This document shows, piece after piece, positions 9,852-20,700 of a stretch of 64,000 nucleotides of DNA. How positions within the stretch are numbered: the stretch's first letter is position 1; every line of letters starts with the position of its first letter. The DNA comes from G965215045 sp965215045. Lineage in GTDB: Bacteria; Pseudomonadota; Gammaproteobacteria; JABABF01. Below the pieces are notes generated by a model that saw only the letters and a program-made list of their open reading frames with translations, did not search any database and was not told where the DNA came from. The translations under genes and the position numbers were made by a program. The stretch spans positions 496,001 to 560,000 of the forward strand of contig OZ244031.1 in assembly GCA_965215045.1 (NCBI GenBank). Reading direction: 5' to 3'.

Positions 9852-10530
9852 ATCCCGCTGTGTCCGCATGACGTGCCCGCAGTGCCTGCAGACGCTGCGG
9901 GACGCCGATATCCCGCCATTCCCCGGTATAGCACTCCGCACTCACCGCCCCCCGGCGCACGGCAGGGTGCAACACGGCGCGCAACGGGAACCGCTCCTGC
10001 GAAGCGTCGCTGAACAGCTGCGGGGTCAACAGGCTGATGCCGGTGAACGTCAGCCGGGGGCCTCCGTTTTCCTGCAGCATCCCGCCGGAGAATACGAAAT
10101 CTCCCGTCTCGCCCTCGGGGTTGGGGGCCATCACCAGGTGAGCCTGTCGGTCGGCGGCCAGGCGGTGGGCCAGCAGTTTTTCCCAAGGGTAATCTGTCCA
10201 GATATCCCCGTTCAGAACGACAAACGGCGCATCACCCAGCAGGGGCAGGGCCCGCAGGATGCCACCCCCGGTATCCAGGCCGGTGCCGGTCTCCCGTGAA
10301 TAATGCAGTTGCAGGCCGAAACGGCTGCCGTCCCCCGCCCAGTGTTCGATCTGTTCGCCGAGCCAGCAGAGGTTGATGACCACATCCCGGACCCCGGCCT
10401 GTGCCAAGCCTTCCAGGTGGTATTGCAACAGGGGCTTGCCGCCGATTGGGAGCAGCGGCTTCGGCGTTGTATCTGTGAACGGACGCAGGCGCCAGCCGCG
10501 ACCGGCCGCCAGGATCATGGCCCGTCTCAC
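9850..10530 (-). CDS. murU: N-acetylmuramate-1-phosphate uridylyltransferase MurU
   Basis: This cytoplasmic nucleotidyltransferase makes UDP-MurNAc from MurNAc-1-phosphate and UTP in the anhydromuramate recycling shortcut known from Pseudomonas. The N-terminus AMILAAGRGWRLRPFT is the nucleotide-binding signature of the sugar-nucleotidyltransferase superfamily. It is followed by TPKPLLPIGGKPLLQYHL and VVLNGDIWTDY, where the Asp binds metal. Length is 226 aa, close to the 223 aa I recall for the P. putida enzyme. GTG 10530 is chosen because it overlaps the amgK stop by four bases (GTGA) and gives VRRAMILAAG, aligning with MKAMILAAG. It is translationally coupled to amgK, which supplies its substrate. 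Confidence 0.92.
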   Translation of the reverse strand: MRRAMILAAGRGWRLRPFTDTTPKPLLPIGGKPLLQYHLEGLAQAGVRDVVINLCWLGEQIEHWAGDGSRFGLQLHYSRETGTGLDTGGGILRALPLLGDAPFVVLNGDIWTDYPWEKLLAHRLAADRQAHLVMAPNPEGETGDFVFSGGMLQENGGPRLTFTGISLLTPQLFSDASQERFPLRAVLHPAVRRGAVSAECYTGEWRDIGVPQRLQALRARHADTAG

Positions 10531-11573
10531 GCCGCATTCTCCCGCATCCAGGCCTGCCGGCGCAGCAGCGGTTCCAGGCACCTTTCAAACCATTCACCAA
10601 AGTCCGCAAGTTCGGGCCAAGTCTGCCAGCACTCCCGCACATAGCCGATGACCCGGGGCAGATCGCGCAGGTAGGCACTCTTGCCGTCACGCAGGTGCAG
10701 GCGGGCAAAAATGCCCAGAACCTTCAGGTGCCGCTGCAAACCGACCAGGTCCAGGCACCGCAGGAACTCTTCGTGTGTCTCTGTCACGCCCGGGCCGCAC
10801 CGGGCGGCAAGTTCCCGGTAGAGCACCACCCAGGCCTCCAGCTGCCGGCGCGGCCAGCGCGCGTAACAGTCCTTGAGCAGGGAGACCAGGTCGTAGACCG
10901 CAGAACCCCACACGGCATCCTGGAAATCGACCGTGGCCAGGGCACCGTCCGCCAGCAACAACAGGTTGCGGGAGTGATAGTCCCGGTGCACCGGCACCCG
11001 TGGCCCCTGGCGGGCGGCGGCAGCGAGCCGGGAGAACAACTCCCGCAGCAGGGCCTGCTCCGGCTTCGACACCGAGCCGCCCAGCAGTTTCTCCACGAAC
11101 CAGGGACGAAACAGGGCCATCTCCGCCTGCAACTCCGCCTCGTCGTAGGCGGGCAGGCGAAAGCCGGCGTGCTCCCGGGGGGCGGCCTGGATCATGAGCA
11201 GGAGTTCCAGTGCCTGCCGGTACAACGTCTCACTGCGCTCCGGGGAGTGCGCCAGGACCTGCAGGAACAACTCTTCGCCCAGGTCTTCCAGCAGCAGGAA
11301 GCCGCGGCCGGCATCGACCGCGTACACCTCTGGAACCCGCACCCCGGCCGCCCGGAACAGGGCGGCGACGCCGATGAATTCCGGGACTTTTTCCAGTTCG
11401 GGAGGGGCGTGCACCGCCAGGCGGCCCGCGGCAGAGACAATGCGGAAATAGCGTCGAAAGCCGGCATCGCCCGGCAGGGCCTGCAGTTCTGCGGCCACCC
11501 CCAGCTGTTCACTGCACCAGCACCGCAATTCCTCCGGGGCGGTGTCACGCCCCGTCCCGGGTTCAGTATCCAC
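10527..11573 (-). CDS. amgK: N-acetylmuramate/N-acetylglucosamine kinase AmgK
   Basis: A sugar kinase of the aminoglycoside-phosphotransferase fold, 348 aa. It phosphorylates MurNAc (and GlcNAc) at the anomeric carbon in the cytoplasm, feeding MurU. The catalytic loop is visible as HRDYHSRN (about residues 196-203) and the metal-binding Asp as TVDFQD (about 214-219). The start is GTG 11573; no strong ribosome-binding site is seen. It forms an operon with murU by a 4-base overlap. Such recycling lets the cell refill the UDP-MurNAc pool without MurA, which in Pseudomonas gives intrinsic fosfomycin tolerance. Nothing in the sequence shows why it lies between two giant protein genes. Confidence 0.92.
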   Translation of the reverse strand: MDTEPGTGRDTAPEELRCWCSEQLGVAAELQALPGDAGFRRYFRIVSAAGRLAVHAPPELEKVPEFIGVAALFRAAGVRVPEVYAVDAGRGFLLLEDLGEELFLQVLAHSPERSETLYRQALELLLMIQAAPREHAGFRLPAYDEAELQAEMALFRPWFVEKLLGGSVSKPEQALLRELFSRLAAAARQGPRVPVHRDYHSRNLLLLADGALATVDFQDAVWGSAVYDLVSLLKDCYARWPRRQLEAWVVLYRELAARCGPGVTETHEEFLRCLDLVGLQRHLKVLGIFARLHLRDGKSAYLRDLPRVIGYVRECWQTWPELADFGEWFERCLEPLLRRQAWMRENAA

Positions 11574-11592
11574 CGCCGTGCATTTTTTTCAT
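11563..11592 (-). promoter_or_regulatory. Possible 9-codon leader ORF overlapping the amgK start
   Basis: In the 208-base spacer upstream of amgK the minus strand reads ATG AAA AAA ATG and continues to a TGA (peptide MKKMHGGGY). It ends inside the amgK start region in another frame, so translation could be coupled. A TATAAA at 11640-11645 may be a -10 for amgK-murU. Both are weak predictions; nothing else is seen in the spacer. Confidence 0.2.
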
Positions 11593-11781
11593 GACCAAAC
11601 TACCGGGCGTCCGCAAGTCGCCGCATGGCAGCGGGAAATTTTATACGGGAATGAAAGGCCCGGTGCCGCAGGCGGCAGGCACCCAGGCAGCACCGGCCAA
11701 GAGGCCACGGTTTGCACCGCCGGGACTTCGGCCGGTGGCGACCCGCTCCAAGGCAGATGCGGTCGCCGGGGAGCTGCGGTA

Positions 11782-14700
11782 TCAGTCGCAATCCAGGGCA
11801 AACTCCCGGCACACCCTCCGGGTGCGCGGATACAAACCCTGTATGCGCAGTATCACCTCATCCAACATCTCTTCCGGACTGTCCACCAGGGGGGTGAAAT
11901 CCGCAATCAGGCTCTTTTCCACCTCCCCTGCAAGCAGCTGTGCGTAGAGATTCATATAACCCCATAGCAAAAACATATCCGTACGGTCTACCAGGCCGTC
12001 CCCGGACACGTCCAGGCACGGCAGACGGCCTGCCAGTGTCGACGAGGTCCGCGCCTCCTCCGTGCACAGCTCCACCCCGCCCGGTACCCCCGGGCGCTGG
12101 TCAAAAAACCGGGTCTGCAACCACAGCAGCTGCAGGTCCCTGAACCAGCCATCCACGGACACGGCCTCATAATCCAATAGCGCATGCACGCTCACCGGCT
12201 CACCCATCGCCGCCAACTCCAACTCCTCCTGCCCCCTCCACTCTGAAGACAGCATGAACGAGGCGGAAGTCACCGCCAGCGTATACACCCCCACTCGGGG
12301 CAGGATGAGATGCCGGCTCCCGCTCGCAGCCCCCGGCATGACCGAAAGGCGCACCCTGCCCCGCAGCTCATCCGTCTGCCCCGCAAACGCACTCACTGTC
12401 ACTTCCACCGTGCTGTCCGCCGGCACCTCCCGGTTCAACTCCACCTCCACCACGAACTCATCCGCCGGATGCGCCGCCGATGCCCGCACCGTCATCGTGC
12501 TCACCGCGTACTCATTGCGCGGAATCCACACCTCCAACACCTCCTCCCATTCCCTGCTGCCGGTGGCTGAAACTGTCTCCCCCTGCAATAACAAATCCAC
12601 CCTCTCCACGGGCTCCGCCCGGCCATCACGCACCGCCGCCACCCGCAATGCCGTGTTCTCGCCACTCGCCGCTGAAAGCCCCAGCATCATACTTCCCAAC
12701 TCCAAGTCACCCGCGTACTGCACCGGAAGCTCCGCCACCTCCACCGATACCGATTCCTTGCCCTCCAGGGGCCGCGATACCCGCAACTCCAACTGGAACT
12801 CCTCCCCCTCCCGCAACACCACCATCCCCGACGACACCTGCCACGCAAAATCTTTCCGCGGCCCGTCTTCCCGCCCTCCCCGTGCATCGTCCATGCCGGT
12901 CCCGCCCCCGTGCCGGGCAAACCCGTGACCTGACTGCTTGGCCGCGTCGTTGGGTGCCCGCGACGACGTGGAGCTCATAGTCCCCGGAGAGGACCCCGGT
13001 GCCCCTTCCCGCACCTGCACACTCAGCATACGCGGATTCGTGTTCACGACAAACTGGTCGACCCCCCCTGATGTAAACGGCAAATAGGGAATGTCAACGG
13101 CCGAATCAAAGTAAGTGCTCTGCACATGGACCCTGTACTCGCCCACTGTACCCGCCACAAACTCGTACTGCACAAGACGACTCCCCCGGGACAGCGGAAT
13201 GACCTCCCACCAGGTCGGCATACCCGGGGCATGAACCCGCAGCGTTACCCGCAACAATGCCGGAGACGGCCCGTTGAGCTCCCACTGCAGAACCACACTC
13301 TCCCCCGCTCTCAGCTCCTCCCGCTCTGCGCGGAATTGTGCCCCGTACCCGTGACGCGCCGTCACAAAAGAAGTCTCCCCCCGCAACTCAATCCCGCGGA
13401 CCTGCGCCACTCCACGCAACACCACCGTCTCCCGGGGCTCCGGCATCCCATCCTGCAACAGCCTCATCTTCACCCCCTGGGAGCGGCGCCCCGGTCTCAA
13501 CACCACCTGGTCCGGGAAAAATTTCACGTCCACCGTCCCCGTCGTCCCAACCACCTGCATAAGCCGCACCCGCACTTCCTCTTCACCCAGGATACTCCCC
13601 AAACGCACCGACAGGGACGCCGTCGTCCCCTCCGGCATATATTCCCGGCTCAACTGCAAGTTCAATACACTCTCCTCCCCTATCCCCGCCCGCCATACCT
13701 GGAATGTCGCCTCTGCACCTACGCCCGGCAAGCGCTGCTGGTCCCGGCCCGTCCACTGCAAAAACACCGCCCCCTTCAACTCCACAACATGGGACCCCGC
13801 ATCCTGCGGCCGCAAACTCACGGTACCCGTACTCCTGCCAGGCCCTATCTCCCACTCCATATCCTCCACGGCACCCGCCCCCGAAACCGGTCGCAGCTGC
13901 GCGCGCAATGACACCGTCGACGGCACCGGTGCATTCAACTCCACAAGCAACTTCAGCTCCTCTCCCAAGAGAATCTCCGGTGCCGCCACTCTGAAACCCT
14001 GCACCTCGTATCCATGACGCGGCACCGTGAACATCGTCTGCGCTTCGACCACCCTCTCCCCCACGAACCCGCGCCCATGAATCACGATCTCCTCCCGCCG
14101 CTCCGGAACACCGTCCTCCAACACATGCAAGGCCAGCACATGCCGCGACGCATCCACCGTCAAATGCACCGTGGTACTCCCCCCCCACACCGTCCGCACA
14201 TCCCCGGAGTCCGGCACATCGACCTGCACCGTCATCGTCGTCCCCAGGCGCAAACTGTCCCCCCGCGCCGTAAACCGCACTGTACTCCCCTCCATGACCT
14301 CTCTGGGCCAATATACGCCCATCAGCAACTCCAATCCCGGCTGGGCGGAGAATACCTCGAACCACAACTCCCTGCCCCTCCCCTCAGACAGCCAAAACTG
14401 GTCCTCATCCCAATACTCCTGGTAGCGTTCATCATAATCAGAAAAGAGTGCGAGTGCCGCATTCAAGCGGTAAAACGCGCGACCTCCCAAGTGCAAGCGC
14501 ATCCAACCCACCCGCTGCCCCGGAAGAATCTCAAGCACACCTTGGGGGCCCACGAAACCTCCCGCAATCCGCTTGACAACCACATCGAGACGCAATGGTG
14601 CCACCGCGTTCAAGCGCGCCAGAAAATACACCTCATCCCCCGCATGCACACGCTGTGCCGACCACCAGACCCTCTTCGAGGCCAGATGATCCGGTGGCAA

Positions 14701-17700
14701 TTCCGTGCCATCCGGCTCCGTGGTATACAACTCCCAACTCTCGATCACGTACCCGTGCCGCGGTATCGTCAACGTCGTCGTGCCCGTCTCCCCGAAGCCC
14801 GGAACACTTGCCCTGAGCACGATATGCTCCCTAATCTCCGGCAAATCATCTTCCAGTGCTCGCACCCTCAGCTGCGTCGACGGCAGTGCCGACGTCAAGC
14901 TCACCGTGGTGATCATCAGCACCTCCATTCCCCGCACAAAACCCACATCCCGCGCATGTGCAGGCGACCGGGTCTCCAGGCGCAACTGCAATGTCATCCC
15001 GGCTAACAGGTTCGTCGCCCCTACCGTCAACAAGGTCTCATTCCCCTCGGTCAGCAATGCCTCCTCTACAAGCAGGTACGGCTGCAACGCTTCACTCACG
15101 CTCACCCTCGCCGTGGTCGCCAGCAGCTCCACCGCCTCTTGGTCCAAGGGCCGTGTAGAGCGAAACATCGCCTCCACCACCGCCAAGGTCCAGTCCCCGG
15201 CTTGCCCCAGGTCCCTGAACGTGAGGAGCGCCGTACTCCGGCCCGGCTCGATCGCAGTCCCCGCCTCCCTGGTCGCAGCCCCCATCGTCGCCCGCACCGT
15301 CGCATGCACCGCTACCGCTACTTCCCCGTTCAACTGCAGCTCGACTTGCAGGGGCCTTCCCACATGCGCCCGGGGCGGTGCACGCAGGCCCGTGAGCGCA
15401 TACCCGTGGCGCGGGATAAACGCGCGCGTGGCCGTGCTGGTATCCGGCAGGCCCACTACACTGGCCGTGACCAGCACCTGCTCCCTGGGCTCTGGTATCT
15501 CATCCCTTTGCATCAGTACTTCCACTCTCAGCGAGGGCGTAGACTGGCTCAACGTCGCCCTGGAGGGGGACAGCAAAACCGCATCGGCAACAGTGTCTCC
15601 GTCCGACTCCGCAATGCCGATTTCCACTTCGAAAGTTTCATACCCGGGGAAAAACACCAGGGAGTCTGCCTGCAGAGTCCATACCGACCTGTCGCCCTCG
15701 TGCGCCTCCGGTGCCGCATCGTGCGCCAAAAATCTGAGAGCAGGAATCACCTGCACGACAGGTCTCACCAGCCGCGCCGGAATAGAACGCTGGTCAGCAC
15801 CCGCAGAGCCAGCCTCCACGAAGCTCGCACCCGACACAAAAAATTCGTACTCTCCCGCATGACCCAACTGGAATCCAACCCATCCCGTGGTAGCGTTGCG
15901 CGCGATCTGCAGTGCCCGGGTCCGCTGCTCCCTCCCCTGCAGTGAGCGCGCACCCAGGACGACCTGCACCACGGTGGGTGCCGGCGCATTCAACTCCACT
16001 CCCACCATGAAAACATTGTCGACGCCCACCACGGATGGCGCGTGCAGGACCCGCAATTCGTATCCTCGACGCGCGATGAACAGGCGCGCCGTCGCCGCGG
16101 ACGCTCCCGGGGCCCGGGCCCGCAAGACGATCTCCTCCCCGGGTTCCGGCCCGCGGCCCAATGGCAACAAGCCCCGCACCGTGGCGGTCGGCGTCGCGCG
16201 GCTCAAAACGAGAGTCGAGGCAGACAAGCGCAGGTCCGGGTACACATCTCCATCCACCTGGAGCGCATCGATGCTCACGGTCAGGGTTTGGTTCCCGGCC
16301 AGGTAGGTATCCAGGTTGCCAGCACCCAATGTCCATTGCACCGCACCGCTCTCCGCCGCTATTTCCCGCACCCGGGGATACAGCGACAACAGCGGGGGCG
16401 GGGACACCCAGCGCAACGATTGCGGCACCGGAAGGTCCGGGGACGGCTGGTCTTCTCCCTCCACACCGGTGACAAAACGCGCCTGGCGCACTGCAAGCGT
16501 GTACCTCCCGACCGGCAACGGGGGCAGCAATGCGCGCTGCATGCGAACTCCAGCCGGCATAAGTATCTCTATGCTCGCAGCCGCTTCGCTCGCCCCGATG
16601 GCTGTCAGCTCCACCACCGCTTCCACCGCCACCGGCGCATTTCCATTCAGGTGCAGGGTCACCGGCGGCCATACACCGGTTGTAACTTCCGCCGGTGCCT
16701 GCATGCTCATCACCCAGCCGTGGCGTGGCACCTGCACAATCGCCTCGCCTCCCCCCACCACCGCACCGTCCGCATCATTCACATCCCAGAGGTTCACGCC
16801 CAGACGAATATCCCGCCGCGCTTGCGGTCTTCGATCATCGCGCACACTCAGTGTGACGGTGGCCGGAACGCGCTGTGCAAAGCCCGGCACGGTGATAGGC
16901 AGCCGGGTCTGAGAAAAGTCCACCGGCGTCTCACTGGCCCCCGGTACCAGGAGCAGTTCTGCGTCTGTTCCCGACAGGTTGGATACAAACACTGTGAGCG
17001 TGCTTCGTCCCCCTTCGTTGAGCACCGGCGGATGCAGCAGGACATCCACTTCGAACTGCGCCTCCCGCACCTGGAATTCCGTCTGCAACAAGGGCAACAA
17101 CAGCTCCCCGGGAGCGGTGCGGAACTCCGCATCCAGCACGAGCGCGGTGTAGGTCCCCGGCTGCGGCAGCCGCACGACCGCGGTTCCGGTTCTCTGCCCG
17201 GCAGATGCCAGGACCGTCCGCGGCGGGATCATGTCCGGGCCAAACACTGCGATCGTGAACTGCGCAGTAGCGGGAGCCGGGGCATTCAATACCACCGACA
17301 GTTCCACCGGCGCCCCGACGTAAACCGGGGGCGGCGCAGAGACCCGCAGGGCGTCGACCCTGTAACCGTGGCGCCGAACAGTAAAACCCAGGGTGGCTGT
17401 CGACGCCCGCTGGCCCGTACCCGGGACGAAACCGCCGATGTGCAATAGCACTTCTTCCCGGTCTTCCACGCCCTCTATATCCGGCAGGGCAAGCACTGCA
17501 ACCGCGGTTGTGGATGCACCCGCCTGCACCCAGGACACCGTCCGGGCCGAGCCTGCAAGACACTGCAGCAGTGCGAAAGCACCCGCAGTACACTCCAGTA
17601 CTGCATCCTCATCGCCCGCTGCGATCTCCGCCGTCAGCTGCAGAACTTCGCCCGGGAGACGGTTGAGAATCTTCGTCCGCAGCAGGGCCCGTTCTCCTTC

Positions 17701-20700
17701 CTGCAACTGCGTGAGCTCACGCCCTGCAGAGTCCTCCAGGCGCAACATAAATTGCAATGGAGCGTCGGCCTCCAAGCGCACCGGCTGCGCGTCGATGCGC
17801 ATTTCGCGCTCGTCGGCACCCGCACTCAGAAGGCTGTCAAAATACGCCCCCATCACGCGAATTTCATAGCGTCCCATCATCGACAACGGGACGTTCTCTG
17901 CGACCACTTCCTCGTTGACTACCGGGATGCGCCACAGCCGGTCGGACAGCAGCGCACCATCGGCCGTGACCCCGAGGAGCTGCACAAGCAATTCCCCGCG
18001 TTCCACCGGGGCGTTCAGCGTGATTTCCAGTTCCACCCCCGCATCGGCCCGCACTCTCTGCGGGGCCTCCAGGTGCGTCACCCGGTAATCTTCGCGCGCA
18101 ATGGCAAAATACAACTCCACGCTCTCCCCGCCACCAGCCCAATGCAATCGCAGTACGATTTCTTCCCGGGGTTCCGGCACATGATCCTCCACCACCTGCA
18201 ACTCTACAGTCGCCCGGGGCCTGTCCGATGTCAGCAGCAAGTCCGCGGACGGTAAACGTATATCCTCTCCCCTTGCAGGATTAAGTAAATAGGCCACAAC
18301 CGATTGAGAGGTCTCCAGATGCTGCGCACTCACCAGGACCGTCGCCGTCTGCCCCTCCACCAGTTCAGTCAGCAGCTGTCCGGTGCCGTCCTGCAACACT
18401 GCCGTCAGTTGCACGGGAGGCTGCACCACCAATGTGCTCGAAGATGCCGCCACGGACAGTTCGAGCTGGTCGCCCAAGCCGGTGCCCCCTGCGGTCTCGA
18501 GAAAATATCCCCTCAATACCCTGTACTGATGTTTACCCGCCCGGTCCAAGGAATACGAAATCTCGCCGAAAGCCATGTTTTGGGGTACCTGTATGGAGTG
18601 CATCCGCTCGTCACCGTTCGCTACCCTCTCCTGCACCAACACGACGACCGGTGCCCCGGACGCCGCATGATTCAGCTCCACCCCCAAGCTCAGATCCTGC
18701 CCCGGACCCACCCGGGAGGCTGACAGTTGCAACCCTGTCACCGCATAATCATTGCGTGGAATCACCAGGCTCGTACCCGTTCTCCCGAGTACATCCGAAC
18801 GTGCAGCATCGGTTAAATTGACGCTCAGTTGCACTTCCCGGCGGGGCTGCGCAATATCATCATCGAGCAAATACACCTGCACAGAACCCCGATAGGTCGA
18901 CCCGGCAGGCAGAGACAATTCCCCGGCACAGCTGCCCCGGGAGCAGCCCAGGATATCCCCCACCGGGGAAAAACGCACGGCAGAAGGAATGGAAGCATTG
19001 ACCAGCAGTACCGTATCGCGCGCAATCCCCCTCAATTCCCGGAAAGTGAATGTCAATAATGCAGTCGAGCCCTCCTGCAAAACGCCCGGTTCCAATGGCA
19101 CCAGCTCCACTGTCGCCGCATACCCCCGCTGGCTTTCGTCGGGCTCACCCGGCCCTCCATAAACATTGGAGAGGGCAAAGTCAAACAACCGGGAATCGAC
19201 CGCAACCGCCTCGCCCAAACCATCGAGAAATCTCGCGCTGTGAACACCTGCCTGGCATATTGCCCCCGCCTCGTTGTAGGAGGAATACTGCCGCAGAAAC
19301 AACACCCGGTTCCCACCGGCGGGAATGACATGCGGGAAAAGCCCTGCACCCTGACAACTGCCGAGATGGAAAATGACTTCCAAGTCAGCCGGGGCATCGA
19401 GATTCGCAGCCAGGAATGCCTCCACGCCAAAGGACACTCCCGCGGGGATGTGAACCAGGTTGCTGGATGCCCTGGGCGGAACCGGTTCCGGTGCGGGCAA
19501 GCGGTAGCCGTGGTGCGGGATATAAAAATTCAGGGTCGCGGTCGCGATGCGCTCCCCCGTGCCCGGGATGAGACCGCTGACACTCAGTGTCACTTCCTGG
19601 GCGGGCTCCGGGCTCAAGGCATCTTCCAGGGCGATCACCCGGCCCACCACGGCGCGCTCACTGCTCATGAGATAGTCCAGCCGTTGCAAGCCCACGGAAC
19701 CCGCCTCGCCTGTTCCCAGGGCGGCGCCACTCCCGTCTTCCAAGAGCACGGTCAGTTGAACCTGCTGGCCGGGGAAGCGGTTCTCCAACTCCACCTCCAG
19801 GGCGGCACTGTTCGTCCGCTCCAACTGGCCGCCGGCAGTGCGTTCGGCAAGCACGAAGCTGTCTTGCGACTGTTTTAAAATCCCGGCTGCCGCATCGACC
19901 AGCCGCAGTGCCCGGAATTGCACGGAGTCGTGTAATTCCGCCTCAACCGCCGGGGCGGTGACCGGCAGGCGCAGCTGGGCACCCGCCGCCGCACCTGGCA
20001 GGTCGCTAAACCGCGCCCCGGATACACGGAATGTATAGTCCCCCGGCATCGGCAGAGTCACGAACAGGCTGGTGGAACTGCGCCCGGCCGGGAAGCGAAA
20101 CTCGTATTCCCGGACCAGCACCTCAGCGCGCAGAATATCCAGTTTCGAGTCCACGGGCGCCGGGGCCGGGGCATTTAATCCCGCCGTCAGTTGCACGGGC
20201 CGGGCCACGCGCAGTTCCCGCTCCTGCAACTCCAGTTCCTCCACCCGGTAATCGTTGTAAGGAATATCCAGCTGCAGTGTGTGCGCAGGTCCGGGCCCCA
20301 GCTCCGGGTCCCGCGTGCTCAAGCGCAGTGTCACTGTCTCCTGCGGCTCCGGCACATCATCGTCGCGTGCCTGCACCAGCACCGTGGCCATCCGCACAGA
20401 ATGCGTGAATTGCACATTCGTGGAAGGGGCCCCGCCCAACAGCAGCTCGCCGGAAGTCTCGTCAATACGGAGCTGCAGAACCTGGTTTTCAAGCAAGGGG
20501 GACACCGAAAGCTGCAACACGGCCGTCTCCCCCTCGACCAGGGTACTCACCACCTGCCCCGTATCCCCCGTGAGTCGGGCCTCCAGGTGCAAGTCTGCCA
20601 GCGTCTGCTCTCGACTGAGTACCTGGGAATGCACCGCCGGCGGCGGGGCCGCCTCCAACAAGTTCAACTGGTCACCGTCCAGTACCGAGGGCGGCGCAAA

